From assembly GCA_017519885.1 (NCBI GenBank), contig JAFWRO010000044.1, positions 6,578 to 70,577 on the forward strand: a stretch of 64,000 nt of DNA, read 5' to 3'. Made by a program: the position numbers and the translations under genes. Shown here one piece after another: positions 44,757-54,105 of this stretch. The notes below the pieces were generated by a model. That model was not told where the DNA came from, did no database searches, and worked only from the letters and a program-made list of their open reading frames with translations. Numbering within the stretch: the first letter of the stretch is position 1; each line of letters starts with the position of its first letter. Origin of the DNA: Liminaster sp017519885. Lineage in GTDB: Bacteria; Bacteroidota; Bacteroidia; Bacteroidales; UBA3663.

Positions 44757-45230
44757 ATGATGAAGAAAACAACTATAATTGCCGCTATGTTTGCCGGTGC
44801 AGCTCCCGCTGTGCTGGCAAGCAATGCCGACAAATTTGCACAGAACGATCCCCTCGGCTGGATGATGGCCATCATCTCCATGTCGGTGGTATTCAGTGCG
44901 TTGGTCATCCTCTTCCTGTGTTTCAAGTACATCTATCCTCTTTTTGCTATGTTCGGACTAAAGATTAAGAAGTCCGCACATCGCAAGAAGCAGTTCGAGC
45001 AGATTACCGACCGTCGTGCCCAAATGCAGCGCAATATGAAGGTGGTCGAGAAATCTTCCGGCAAGGAGGTCGATGATGAAGAGCTCGCTGCAGCTATCGG
45101 TGTTGCACTCTTCCTTCACGAGGATGGTATGCACGACCAGGAGTCGAACATTCTCACTTTGGCTTCCTCCAACAGTGCCTGGACAGGAGCCGGCAACAAC
45201 CAGAAACGCTCGCCCATTCGTCGCTTCTAA
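44757..45230 (+). CDS. OadG-like gamma subunit of a membrane decarboxylase
   Basis: A 157-residue small membrane protein with an N-terminal signal-like segment (TTIIAAMFAGAAPAVLAS) and one strong transmembrane helix (WMMAIISMSVVFSALVILFLCF, about 34-55), followed by a charged cytoplasmic tail. Position between mmdA and the biotin carrier, and this topology, match OadG/MmdD-type subunits that anchor the complex to the membrane. The start at 44757 is one base after the mmdA stop; ATG 44760 is an alternative. Sequence similarity to OadG is weak by eye, so the call rests largely on topology and context. Confidence 0.8.
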   Translation: MMKKTTIIAAMFAGAAPAVLASNADKFAQNDPLGWMMAIISMSVVFSALVILFLCFKYIYPLFAMFGLKIKKSAHRKKQFEQITDRRAQMQRNMKVVEKSSGKEVDDEELAAAIGVALFLHEDGMHDQESNILTLASSNSAWTGAGNNQKRSPIRRF

Positions 45231-45251
45231 ATCTTTTGAGATATTTTATTG

Positions 45252-45686
45252 ATGAAGACCTATAAAATGAAAATCAATGGCAACGAGTACGAAGTTGCCA
45301 TCCAGGACGTCAACGGTCAGAACGTCGAAGTCGAAGTCAACGGCAAGGCTTACACCGTAGAACTCGACCAACCTGCTCGTGCAGAACGTCCCAAGCCTGT
45401 CATTGCGCGTCCCACAGCACCAACCGCCTCCACTGTTGCTTCCCCTGCATCCCAGCAGAATGAAGTGCATGCTGAGGGAGCTACCAAGTCGCCGCTCCCA
45501 GGCACCATCCTCAGCATCAACGTTACCGTTGGCCAGTCGGTCAAGGCTAGTGATGTGGCTATTGTCCTCGAAGCCATGAAGATGGAGAACAACATCAACT
45601 GTGGTCGCGACGGTGTCGTCAAGGCCGTTTATGTACAAAAGGGGGACAATGTCCTCGAAGGCGCAGACCTTCTCCTCGTTGAATAA
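45252..45686 (+). CDS. Biotin carboxyl carrier subunit
   Basis: A 144-residue biotin carrier. The N-terminal part (about 1-40, MKTYKMKINGNEYEVAIQDV) is a decarboxylase-assembly-like region, followed by an Ala/Pro-rich linker (about 41-78). The biotinyl domain has PLPGTILSINVTVGQSV and the biotinylation site EAMKMENN with Lys110. It shuttles CO2-biotin between MmdA and the membrane beta subunit. I prefer ATG 45252 to the in-frame TTG at 45249. The LptF-like gene starts 3 bp after its stop, where the MmdB/OadB beta-subunit gene is found in the homologous Bacteroides locus as I recall it. Confidence 0.93.
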   Translation: MKTYKMKINGNEYEVAIQDVNGQNVEVEVNGKAYTVELDQPARAERPKPVIARPTAPTASTVASPASQQNEVHAEGATKSPLPGTILSINVTVGQSVKASDVAIVLEAMKMENNINCGRDGVVKAVYVQKGDNVLEGADLLLVE

Positions 45687-45689
45687 TAA

Positions 45690-47276
45690 ATGAGAATCAA
45701 GCGCATATATACGTTCATGCTGCAGACTTTTCTGCCGCTCTTCCTCATGACGTTCTTCATCTGCCTCTTCATTGTGTTGATGCAGTTCCTGTGGCGTTAT
45801 GTGGGTGACTTGGTCGGCAAAGGACTGGGCATCGACGTGCTTGCGCAACTCTTTTTCTACGCTTCGCTTACCTTTGTGCCGATGGCATTGCCACTGGGTA
45901 TTCTGCTGGCATCATTGATGACGTTCGGCAACCTGGGTGAGAGCCTCGAACTGCTGTCGATGAAGGCCTCCGGTATCTCGCTGCTCAAGATCATGAAGCC
46001 GCTTACGGCGTTCATGGTTGTGCTGGCCATCGCCACCTTCTTCTTCCAGGATCGTGTGCTCCCTTTGGCCAATACGAAGATGTACTCCATCCTCATTGGC
46101 ATCAAGCACACCTCACCCGAACTTGAGATTCCCGAAGGCATCTTCTACAAGGAGATCAACAACTACAACATCTACGTTGATCACAAGGACTATGATACGG
46201 GTATGCTCCACGGTGTCACCATCTATATCTTTGACGGCTCCAACATCGAAGATGCCACCGTCACCGTAGCCGATAGTGCAAAGATATCGATGGCCGAGAC
46301 CGGGAAGCATCTCAAGCTCACCCTCTGGAGCGGCCAACAGGTTGGCACTTTCAAGCAGGGAACGGGCAATAGCTACCAGCAACAGCAGAAGCATCCCAAG
46401 TATCGTCGCGAATCGTTTAGCGTAAAGGAAGTGTACATTCCCTACGACAATGGGTTTGACACCGATGAAGAGTCAATCTCCGACCGTCATGTCGGCAAGA
46501 ACCTGGCTCAGCTTTCCCATTCGGTCGATTCCCTCAACCAGCGTATCGACTCCATCAACTACGGCTACGGCAAGAAACTGGTCAGCAGCATCTACTTTAC
46601 TGGTGTCCGTCAGCAGGTACGCGACGACTCTCTTTATTTCGCCGAAAAAACCGAGAAACCGCAGAAGATGGTCATCGACCTCGACAGCATTTATGCGTCG
46701 CTGACACCTGCTCAGATGGAGAAACTGACCGAAAAGGCCACCAGTCGTGCAAAGAACGTCATTCAGACATTTGCTATCCAGCGTGAGATGCAGACATTCG
46801 AACAGAAGAACGTCAACTATCACGCCATCGAGATGCATCGCAAGTTCACCCTCTCCGTAGCATGTCTGTTGTTCTTTTTCATTGGTGCTCCACTCGGTGC
46901 CATCATCCGAAAGGGTGGTATGGGCATCCCGATCATTACGGGCGTCATCTTCTTCATCTTCTACTATATCATCGACAATACGGGCTATAAAGCGGCCAAG
47001 AATGGCATAATGCAGCCATGGTTTGGCACTTGGCTTTCGTCTATGGTCCTCGCTCCTATCGGCATCTGGCTAACGTGGCGAGCTGTCAACGATTCGCCGC
47101 TCTTCGACTGGGACACCTACAAGATCCGCTTCACACAACTTTTGCGCAAAGTGATGCGTCGCAGTCGTCCCATCCTGGAGTTTGCCAAAAAGCACCGCGA
47201 GCAGCGTAGCAATCACAGTGCATTCTTCGGCCGCAGGTTCCGCAAGAGACATAATCCTTCAAACCCATTTTCATGA
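45690..47276 (+). CDS. LptF/LptG (YjgP/YjgQ) family permease
   Basis: A 528-residue inner-membrane permease of the lipopolysaccharide export ABC transporter. Three transmembrane helices are near the N-terminus (FLPLFLMTFFICLFIVLMQF, then LTFVPMALPLGILLASLMTF, then LTAFMVVLAIATFFF), a periplasmic beta-jellyroll-like domain covers about 125-390, and three helices are near the C-terminus (FTLSVACLLFFFIGAPLGAI, GVIFFIFYYIID). The ELLSMKASGISLLKIMKPL coupling segment is typical. A charged Arg/His-rich tail follows. Its last codons overlap the PL11 start by 4 bp (ATGA). Confidence 0.93.
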   Translation: MRIKRIYTFMLQTFLPLFLMTFFICLFIVLMQFLWRYVGDLVGKGLGIDVLAQLFFYASLTFVPMALPLGILLASLMTFGNLGESLELLSMKASGISLLKIMKPLTAFMVVLAIATFFFQDRVLPLANTKMYSILIGIKHTSPELEIPEGIFYKEINNYNIYVDHKDYDTGMLHGVTIYIFDGSNIEDATVTVADSAKISMAETGKHLKLTLWSGQQVGTFKQGTGNSYQQQQKHPKYRRESFSVKEVYIPYDNGFDTDEESISDRHVGKNLAQLSHSVDSLNQRIDSINYGYGKKLVSSIYFTGVRQQVRDDSLYFAEKTEKPQKMVIDLDSIYASLTPAQMEKLTEKATSRAKNVIQTFAIQREMQTFEQKNVNYHAIEMHRKFTLSVACLLFFFIGAPLGAIIRKGGMGIPIITGVIFFIFYYIIDNTGYKAAKNGIMQPWFGTWLSSMVLAPIGIWLTWRAVNDSPLFDWDTYKIRFTQLLRKVMRRSRPILEFAKKHREQRSNHSAFFGRRFRKRHNPSNPFS

Positions 47277-49669
47277 ACCGATTTGTTCCTCTTCTCATCT
47301 CTTCCTCCTTCGCCCTCGTTTCTAGTACTGCGATGGCTCAGCAGACGTCCGAACACCTCGGCCGTGCTTTCCACGTGGTATCTACATCCAACGGGAACCT
47401 CCTGACGTGGCGCACCCTTCCTACTGACAACACCGAAAACGTCAGTTTCCAACTCTCTCTCATCTCTGGCGATGGGAACGAAACAACCCAACTGATCGAA
47501 ACTGGCTTACCCTCCTGCTTCCTAGACAAAGACAAGCACGAAGCCTATCGATTATCGGTCCTCAAGGATGGGATCATCCAGGAAGACCAAACCAGTCTGA
47601 AGACCTATCCTGAGGCTTCTCTGAGACAGGTGAAACTCAATCGCCCTGAGGGCGGAAACACAGCAAGCGGTAGTTTCACCTACACTCCCAATGATTGCTC
47701 GGTGGGCGATGTTGATGGAGATGGTGAATACGAGATCATTGTCAAATGGGATCCTTCCAATTCGAAGGACAACTCCCAGACCGGTTACACTGGCAATACC
47801 CTCTTCGACTGCTACGAAATCGTAGGTGAAGGGATCGGCAAGCAGCTTTGGCGCATCGACATGGGAAAGAACATCCGTGCAGGTGCACATTACACCACGT
47901 TCCTCGTCTATGATTTCGATGGCGACGGAAAGGCAGAACTCGTGGTAAAAACTGCTCCAGGCTCCAAGGATGCCAGCGGGGCATATGTGAGTGAAGTCGG
48001 CATCGACAACAGTATCACCGGCATCACAACCAACGAGAAGGACTTCCGCAACAGCAATGGACATGTCATAGATGGAGAAGAGTTCCTCACCATCTTCAGT
48101 GGCGAAACGGGTCGCGCTCTGCAGACCATCTGGTACAATCCGAACCGAGGAATGGAAACTGGAAAGGCAAGTGCATATGGCACTTGGGAAACCATTATGG
48201 GCAAGAAGACCAACTACAACCGTGGCGAACGCTACAATGCCTGCGTAGCATACCTTGACGGACTTGATCATCTTCCCTCCATCGTAATGCAGCGCGGCTA
48301 CTATACCCAAGCCTATTTCTGGGCTGTCGATTGGGACGGCACCAACCTCACCACCCGCTGGCTCCACCGCGGACATACGGCATCCACTTGGGATGTCGTC
48401 GATGGCAGCGGCAACGTGACAGCATCGGGCTCCGGCAAGTCTTCCTACGGACAAGGAGTTCACGGCATCTCGGTTGGCGACGTCGATGACGACGGGTTCG
48501 ATGAGATTGTGATGGGTTCTGCCACCATCGATCACAATGGCCAGCTGCTCTGCTCCACAGGCTTCGGCCATGGCGATGCTATCCATCTCGGAAAATTCAT
48601 CCCTGATCGTCCAGGTCTGCAAATCTTTATGCCCCATGAAGAAGCAGCAGCTGACTATGGCGACGACCTGCACGATGCAGCCACTGGCGAAATCCTTCAT
48701 CGTGGTTACACCAGCAAGGACAATGGACGCGGTCTGGCTTGCGATATGTTCTACAAGTTCAACTCATCCACAGGTCTTGACAACTATTATGGCTGGGAAT
48801 TCTGGAGTGGTGCCGAAAGCACTCCTATCAATGCTGTATCAATGTCTGCTGTGGGATCAAAGCCCGACACCAATTTCCGAATCTATTGGAATGGTGACCT
48901 TTATGACGAATCCTTCGACGGGCAGTTCAGCAGCAGCTCAAACACTTGCAATCCTCGCATCATTTCGTGGAATGGTTCCTCGACCTCCACAACAAGATTG
49001 TCTACCTATGGCGGTAATCCACAATCGTGCAACTACACAAAGGCAACTCCTTGCCTGATAGCTGACATCTACGGCGACTGGCGCGAAGAAATCGTGATGT
49101 GGGATGCCTCCGACGAGGCCACCCTCGACATCTACAGCACCGTCACCACGACCCAATATCCCGTCCCCTGCCTCATGACCGATCACCTCTATCGTATGGG
49201 CATCGTGTGGCAGAATGCGAGCTACAACCAGCCTCCTCACCTCGGCTACTATCTGCCCGATGTCTTCCACTGCTCTTACAAGGTTGTCGAAGGTGCGCTC
49301 ATCGACACCGTCGAGGTCGGTCAAGCCTACAAACTCGTCATCAATACAAGATTGGTCGAATCATGCACGGTCAACAACGAACTACCCGAGGGACTATCCT
49401 GGAACTATGACACCGAACGACAAACCCTCACCGTCAGCGGGACCCCAACAAAAGCTGGAACCACCACCCGCCTGTTCACACTTGCCGGCAAGTACAACAC
49501 CTGCAAGGCTTCAGTGCGCTTTGTCATCCGAGAAGCCTCCGCTTTGGATAAGGTAATAGAAGACAACGATAAGAATAGTCCAAGATACGACCTGCTGGGT
49601 CGGCAAATAAAACAAGATCCCAACGGCATCTATATTCAGAACGGACAAAAAATAACTCGACAACAATAA
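47273..49669 (+). CDS. PL11 rhamnogalacturonan lyase
   Basis: A 798-residue exported polysaccharide lyase of family 11 (YesW/YesX-like), cutting rhamnogalacturonan I backbones by beta-elimination. A signal peptide (LLISSSFALVSSTAMAQ) is followed by a small beta domain (LGRAFHVVSTSNGNLLTWR) and an eight-bladed propeller with calcium-binding loops DVDGDGEYEIIVK and DFDGDGKAELVVKT, plus RGHTASTWDVVDG and HGISVGDVDDDGFDEIV. A putative Ig-like region is followed by the tail YDLLGRQIKQDPNGIYIQNG, similar to that of the GH5 enzyme and possibly a sorting signal. It overlaps the LptF-like gene by 4 bp. No SusCD pair accompanies it; a GH105 gene lies about 13 kb away. Confidence 0.94.
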   Translation: MNRFVPLLISSSFALVSSTAMAQQTSEHLGRAFHVVSTSNGNLLTWRTLPTDNTENVSFQLSLISGDGNETTQLIETGLPSCFLDKDKHEAYRLSVLKDGIIQEDQTSLKTYPEASLRQVKLNRPEGGNTASGSFTYTPNDCSVGDVDGDGEYEIIVKWDPSNSKDNSQTGYTGNTLFDCYEIVGEGIGKQLWRIDMGKNIRAGAHYTTFLVYDFDGDGKAELVVKTAPGSKDASGAYVSEVGIDNSITGITTNEKDFRNSNGHVIDGEEFLTIFSGETGRALQTIWYNPNRGMETGKASAYGTWETIMGKKTNYNRGERYNACVAYLDGLDHLPSIVMQRGYYTQAYFWAVDWDGTNLTTRWLHRGHTASTWDVVDGSGNVTASGSGKSSYGQGVHGISVGDVDDDGFDEIVMGSATIDHNGQLLCSTGFGHGDAIHLGKFIPDRPGLQIFMPHEEAAADYGDDLHDAATGEILHRGYTSKDNGRGLACDMFYKFNSSTGLDNYYGWEFWSGAESTPINAVSMSAVGSKPDTNFRIYWNGDLYDESFDGQFSSSSNTCNPRIISWNGSSTSTTRLSTYGGNPQSCNYTKATPCLIADIYGDWREEIVMWDASDEATLDIYSTVTTTQYPVPCLMTDHLYRMGIVWQNASYNQPPHLGYYLPDVFHCSYKVVEGALIDTVEVGQAYKLVINTRLVESCTVNNELPEGLSWNYDTERQTLTVSGTPTKAGTTTRLFTLAGKYNTCKASVRFVIREASALDKVIEDNDKNSPRYDLLGRQIKQDPNGIYIQNGQKITRQQ

Positions 49670-49699
49670 TAAAAGAAACTAAAGCAAAAAGGTATTTGT

Positions 49700-50902
49700 A
49701 TGGAAAATTTATCAGCACGCCTCTGTGCATTGTCGCCATCGGCAACGTTGGCTATGTCACAGAAGAGTCAGGAACTCAAGAGTCAAGGCCTCGACATCAT
49801 CAACCTGTCTGTGGGCGAACCCGACTTCTTTACTCCCGACCATATCAAGGAAGCTGCAAAAAAGGCTGTAGATGACAACTTCTCTTTCTACACACCGGTG
49901 CCTGGCTACATGTCCCTCCGCGAGGCCATTAGCCGGAAACTCAAGAGTGAGAATGGTGTAGATTTCCCTCCTGCACAGATTGTTGTAGGTAATGGTGCCA
50001 AGCAGGAAATCTGCAATGTCATTCTATCAATCGTTGACAAGGGTGACGAAGTGATTATCCCCACCCCTGCATGGGTGAGCTATTTCGAAATGGTAAAACT
50101 GGCCGAAGGCGTCAACGTACCCTTCCTTTGCGACCAGGAGCAGGACTTCAAGATTATGCCCCACCAGCTCGAAAGCCTCATCACTCCACGCACCAAGGCT
50201 TTCCTCTTCTGCTCGCCCTCCAATCCCACGGGTGCCATCTACACCAAGGAGGAACTGGCGGCAATTGTTGAGGTACTTGCCAAGTATCCGAAGATCATCG
50301 TCATTGCCGACGAGATTTATGAACATATCTGCTATAGTGGACAACCCACGTCCATCGCCTCCTTCCCCGAGATGAAGGATCGTGTAGTCATCATCAATGG
50401 TGTGTCGAAGGCCTATGCTATGACAGGTTGGCGCATCGGCTTCTGTGCTGCTCCTGCCTATATTGCTAAGGCTGTGAGCAAACTCCAGAGCCAATACACC
50501 TCCGGATGTTCGAGCATCGCTCAGAAGGCTGCCGAAGCTGCCTACAACGGCCCTCAGGATTGTGTCGAAGAGATGCGTCAGGAGTTCGAGCGTCGTCGCG
50601 ACCTCATCTGCTCTGCCGTACAGGACATCCCAGGTTTCCGTCTCGATAAGAAACCCAGTGGTGCATTCTACATCTTCCCCGATGTCAGCGCCCTCTTCGG
50701 TAAGCAGACACCCGATGGCAAGGTAATTGCCAATGCCGACGACGTAGCCATGTACCTGCTCGAAACTGGTCATGTGGCAGGTGTGAGCGGCGAAGCCTTT
50801 GGCGACCCCTCCTGCATTCGTTTCAGCTACGCCACATCGCAAGCCAAGATCTCCGAGGCCATGCGCCGCGTCAAGGAGGCTCTGGCTAAGTTACGTCCAT
50901 AA
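49700..50902 (+). CDS. Class I/II pyridoxal-phosphate aminotransferase (aspartate aminotransferase-like)
   Basis: A 400-residue fold-type I aminotransferase similar to AspB-type aspartate aminotransferases. It has INLSVGEPDFFTPDHIKEAA near 33, FYTPVPGYMSLREAI, GNGAKQEICNVI, FCSPSNPTGAIYTKEE, IIVIADEIYEH and the PLP lysine in INGVSKAYAMTGWRIGF. The C-terminal VSGEAFGDPSCIRFSYATS carries the carboxylate-binding Arg. It likely interconverts aspartate and oxaloacetate in the cytoplasm. The start at 49700 lies 30 bp after the PL11 stop. Confidence 0.93.
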   Translation: MENLSARLCALSPSATLAMSQKSQELKSQGLDIINLSVGEPDFFTPDHIKEAAKKAVDDNFSFYTPVPGYMSLREAISRKLKSENGVDFPPAQIVVGNGAKQEICNVILSIVDKGDEVIIPTPAWVSYFEMVKLAEGVNVPFLCDQEQDFKIMPHQLESLITPRTKAFLFCSPSNPTGAIYTKEELAAIVEVLAKYPKIIVIADEIYEHICYSGQPTSIASFPEMKDRVVIINGVSKAYAMTGWRIGFCAAPAYIAKAVSKLQSQYTSGCSSIAQKAAEAAYNGPQDCVEEMRQEFERRRDLICSAVQDIPGFRLDKKPSGAFYIFPDVSALFGKQTPDGKVIANADDVAMYLLETGHVAGVSGEAFGDPSCIRFSYATSQAKISEAMRRVKEALAKLRP

Positions 50903-50945
50903 GGAAAGTTTTACTACCCTTTTACTACCTTTAATAAATCTATAA

Positions 50946-53306
50946 ATGTTCAAGATCACCAAATACGTTTGCCTGGCATTGTGGGGCCTCTTCATCCTCG
51001 GTCTTCTGATCGGAGGAGGAGTCCTTTGGGCCATCTCAAATGGTTACATTGGCGAGATGCCATCCATCGAGGAACTTGAAAATCCTCAGAGCAAGTATGC
51101 CACCATCGTCTATTCGGCCGATTCCGTCGAACTGGGTCGTTTCAGCCGTGCCAAGGAAAACCGTGTCTTCATCAATTACAACGAGTTGTCGCCCAACCTG
51201 ATCAATGCGCTCGTAGCTACCGAGGACGCTCGTTTCCTCGATCACTCCGGCATCGACATCAAAGCCCTCTTCCGTGCAGCTTTCAAGACGGTTCTGCTAC
51301 ACCAGCGTTCAGCTGGTGGCGGATCCACCATTACCCAGCAGCTCGCCAAGCAGGTCTATACCAAGGAGGTGGCTTCGAACATCTGGGAACGTGCCATGCA
51401 GAAACCCATCGAATGGGTCATTGCCGTGAAGCTTGAGAAGCTTTACACCAAGGAGGAGATCATCAATATGTATCTCAACCATTTCGACTTCTGCTACAAT
51501 GCCGTCGGCATCCGTTCGGCGGCCCGCATCTATTTCGACAAGCTCCCTTCCGAGCTTGATGTCGAGCAGTCGGCTATGCTCGTGGGTATGTTGCAGAACC
51601 CTTCGCTCTACAACCCCATCCGTCGTCCAGAGAAGACCAAGAACCGCCGTACAATTGTGCTCAACCAGATGTACAAGGCCGGCTATCTCACCGAAGCCGA
51701 ATACAACGACTACAAGGAACGTCCACTCCTGCCCCAAACCGACAACAAGGGCAACTATAAGCTCGCTCACTCGGCAGACCACAAGGAAGGTATGGCCCCC
51801 TACTTGCGCGAATATCTGCGCAAAATCATGCGTGCAAGCAAACCCAACCGCTCACGCTATGCATCGTGGCAAGATCAGCAGTACTACGACGATTCCCTCG
51901 CCTGGGAGACCAATCCACTCTATGGTTGGTGCAACAAGAACAAGAAACCCGATGGTTCGCACTACGATCTTACCACCGATGGACTGCGTATCTACACCAG
52001 CATCAACTCTCATATGCAGCAATATGCAGAGGAAGCGCTTGTCGCACATCTGCGCGACTACCTGCAGCCCGCCTTCACCAAGGAGAAGCAGAATCAGCCC
52101 AATGCTCCCTATAGCCGTCGACTCTCCGAAGATGACGTAAAGAACTCCCTTCGCCGTGCCATGAGACAGTCCGAGCGTTACACCACTATGAAGTCCAACG
52201 GCTACTCGACCGAAGACATCGAAAAGGCTTTCCAAAAGCCCATCGAAATGAAGCTGTTTTCATGGGAGGGTGAAATCGACACCATCATGAGCCCTTGGGA
52301 CTCATTGCGTTGGCAGAAGCAGTTCCTACGTGCCGGCTTCCTTTGCATGGACACCCTTGGTTATGTCAAGGCCTATGTAGGCGGTCCCGACTTTGCCTTC
52401 TTCCAGTACGATATGGTGACGGCAGGTCGTCGTCAGGTAGGTTCCACCATCAAGCCTCTGCTTTATACACTGGCCATGGAAGAGGGACGCACGCCCTGCG
52501 ATGAGGAACTCAACACTCAGCCTGTGCTCTACGATGCCATCGGACGTCCCTGGACCCCTCGCGATGGCGGCAAGCAGCGCATTGGCGAGATGGTCACACT
52601 GAGATGGGGCTTGATGAGATCCAACAACTGGATTTCCGCTCGTGTCATGAGCCGTATGACACCTGAACATTTTGTCGATTTCCTCCACTCGGCTGGCGTT
52701 CGCAACCGCCTCGATCCCGTGCTCTCGCTCTGCCTGGGTTCATGCGATATCTCCGTCGAGGAAATGGTCACCGCCTACTCAGGCTTCCCCGGACATGGTA
52801 TGCGTAGCCAACCGCTCTACGTCGTTTCCATTTGTGACAACTCCGGTATGGAACTCACCCACTTCACCCCCGTCCGCAAGGAGGTCTTCTCGGCCGAAGC
52901 CTACTACAAGATGCTTCCCATCCTCCGCGATGTGGTCGACTATGGAACGGGTGCACGCATCCGCAACCGTTACGGCATCACCGCTCCAATGGGTGGAAAG
53001 ACGGGTACCACCAACGACAACTCCGATGGCTGGTTCATGGCTTTCACTCCTGGACTCATCGGTGGCACCTGGGTAGGTGGCGAAGAACGCACGATTCACT
53101 TCGATCGCACTTCCGAAGGACAAGGCGCATCGATGGCCCTGCCCATCTGGGCAATGTTTATCAAGCGCGTGCTCGCTGATCCTACCCTCCCATACTCGTC
53201 GACCGATACCTTCTACTATCCTTCGGGCTACGACCCCTGCACTGTCGAAGGTGCCTTCGAACATGAGGAAGAAGCTCCCGAGTCGGATAACAGTTTCTTT
53301 GACTAA
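50946..53306 (+). CDS. Penicillin-binding protein 1A (bifunctional class A PBP)
   Basis: A 786-residue class A PBP building peptidoglycan. An N-terminal anchor (LALWGLFILGLLIGGGVLWA) precedes the glycosyltransferase domain (about 50-240) with ALVATEDARFLDHSGIDIKA, GGGSTITQQLAKQ and EIINMYLNHFDFCYNAVGI. The transpeptidase domain (about 330-750) has the serine motif GSTIKPLLYT, SNN in LMRSNNWISARV and KTGTTND. It ends with an acidic tail. Length and order are standard. It follows the aminotransferase by 43 bp, a junction holding a two-copy TTTTACTACC(C/T) motif. Confidence 0.95.
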   Translation: MFKITKYVCLALWGLFILGLLIGGGVLWAISNGYIGEMPSIEELENPQSKYATIVYSADSVELGRFSRAKENRVFINYNELSPNLINALVATEDARFLDHSGIDIKALFRAAFKTVLLHQRSAGGGSTITQQLAKQVYTKEVASNIWERAMQKPIEWVIAVKLEKLYTKEEIINMYLNHFDFCYNAVGIRSAARIYFDKLPSELDVEQSAMLVGMLQNPSLYNPIRRPEKTKNRRTIVLNQMYKAGYLTEAEYNDYKERPLLPQTDNKGNYKLAHSADHKEGMAPYLREYLRKIMRASKPNRSRYASWQDQQYYDDSLAWETNPLYGWCNKNKKPDGSHYDLTTDGLRIYTSINSHMQQYAEEALVAHLRDYLQPAFTKEKQNQPNAPYSRRLSEDDVKNSLRRAMRQSERYTTMKSNGYSTEDIEKAFQKPIEMKLFSWEGEIDTIMSPWDSLRWQKQFLRAGFLCMDTLGYVKAYVGGPDFAFFQYDMVTAGRRQVGSTIKPLLYTLAMEEGRTPCDEELNTQPVLYDAIGRPWTPRDGGKQRIGEMVTLRWGLMRSNNWISARVMSRMTPEHFVDFLHSAGVRNRLDPVLSLCLGSCDISVEEMVTAYSGFPGHGMRSQPLYVVSICDNSGMELTHFTPVRKEVFSAEAYYKMLPILRDVVDYGTGARIRNRYGITAPMGGKTGTTNDNSDGWFMAFTPGLIGGTWVGGEERTIHFDRTSEGQGASMALPIWAMFIKRVLADPTLPYSSTDTFYYPSGYDPCTVEGAFEHEEEAPESDNSFFD

Positions 53307-53377
53307 AAAATTTAAGGGAATCCCCTTTTATAACTTTTTTTAATAACATTATTAACCATTAATCAACAATCTGCTCT

Positions 53378-54052
53378 ATGAAAAAGTACTTTGCAGAATT
53401 GGTTGGCACCTTCGTGCTTACCCTTCTTGGCTGCGGCACCGCTGTCAGCCTCAATTGTGGCATCGACACTGCTTCTGTTGTGGGCACTGCCCTTGCGTTC
53501 GGTCTTGCTGTAGTAGCCATGGCTTACACCATCGGCGGTATCTCCGGTTGCCACATCAACCCAGCCATCACCCTTGGCTGCCTCATCTCCGGTCGTATTT
53601 CCGGTAAGGATGCCTGTGGTTACATGGTATTCCAGGTTATTGGTGCTATCCTTGCTTCCTGCGTACTTTACCTCTTGGTTTCCACTTCTCCCGAACTCGC
53701 TTTGGGTACCAAGACGGGCGCCAACGCTTGCGCTGGCACAGTCACCAACGGCCTCATTGCCGAAATCGTGCTTACCTGCCTCTTCGTGCTGGTAGTTCTT
53801 GGAACGACTGATGCCAAGAAGGGTGCCGGCAACTTTGCTGGCCTCGCCATCGGTCTCTCCCTCGTACTCATCCACCTCGTAGGCATTCACTACACGGGCA
53901 CCAGCGTTAACCCCGCTCGCTCCATCGGTCCTGCCCTCTTCGAGGGTGGCAAGGCTCTCAGCCAGCTCTGGGTATTCATCGTTGGTCCATTCGTAGGTGG
54001 TGCCCTTGCTGCATTCATCTGGAAGCTCATCGGCTCTGACGACGAGAAGTAA
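53378..54052 (+). CDS. Aquaporin / MIP family channel
   Basis: A 224-residue six-helix membrane channel of the aquaporin family. Both pore motifs are present: NPA in GCHINPAITLGCLISG and NPA followed by Arg in TGTSVNPARSIGPALFEG, the selectivity-filter Arg. The first helix (FAELVGTFVLTLLGCGTAV) and AFIWKLI end are typical of AqpZ-like water channels, which usually have 230 residues. A terminator follows. Water versus glycerol selectivity cannot be settled by eye. Confidence 0.95.
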   Translation: MKKYFAELVGTFVLTLLGCGTAVSLNCGIDTASVVGTALAFGLAVVAMAYTIGGISGCHINPAITLGCLISGRISGKDACGYMVFQVIGAILASCVLYLLVSTSPELALGTKTGANACAGTVTNGLIAEIVLTCLFVLVVLGTTDAKKGAGNFAGLAIGLSLVLIHLVGIHYTGTSVNPARSIGPALFEGGKALSQLWVFIVGPFVGGALAAFIWKLIGSDDEK

Positions 54053-54068
54053 TTCACATCATAACCAT

Positions 54069-54098
54069 GCCCTGCCACATCTGTTGGCAGGGCTTTTT
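54069..54098 (+). terminator. Terminator after the aquaporin gene
   Basis: GCCCTGCCA (54069-54077) pairs perfectly with TGGCAGGGC (54085-54093) around a 7-base loop, then TTTTT. The next ATG is 8 bp further on, so the downstream gene either depends on read-through or starts very close to this hairpin. Confidence 0.9.
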
Positions 54099-54105
54099 CC
54101 TTACT

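Noticed and set aside
53314..53327. Terminator after PBP1A (AAGGG/CCCTT)
   Set aside because: The stem is only 5 bp with no immediate T-run, too weak to call.
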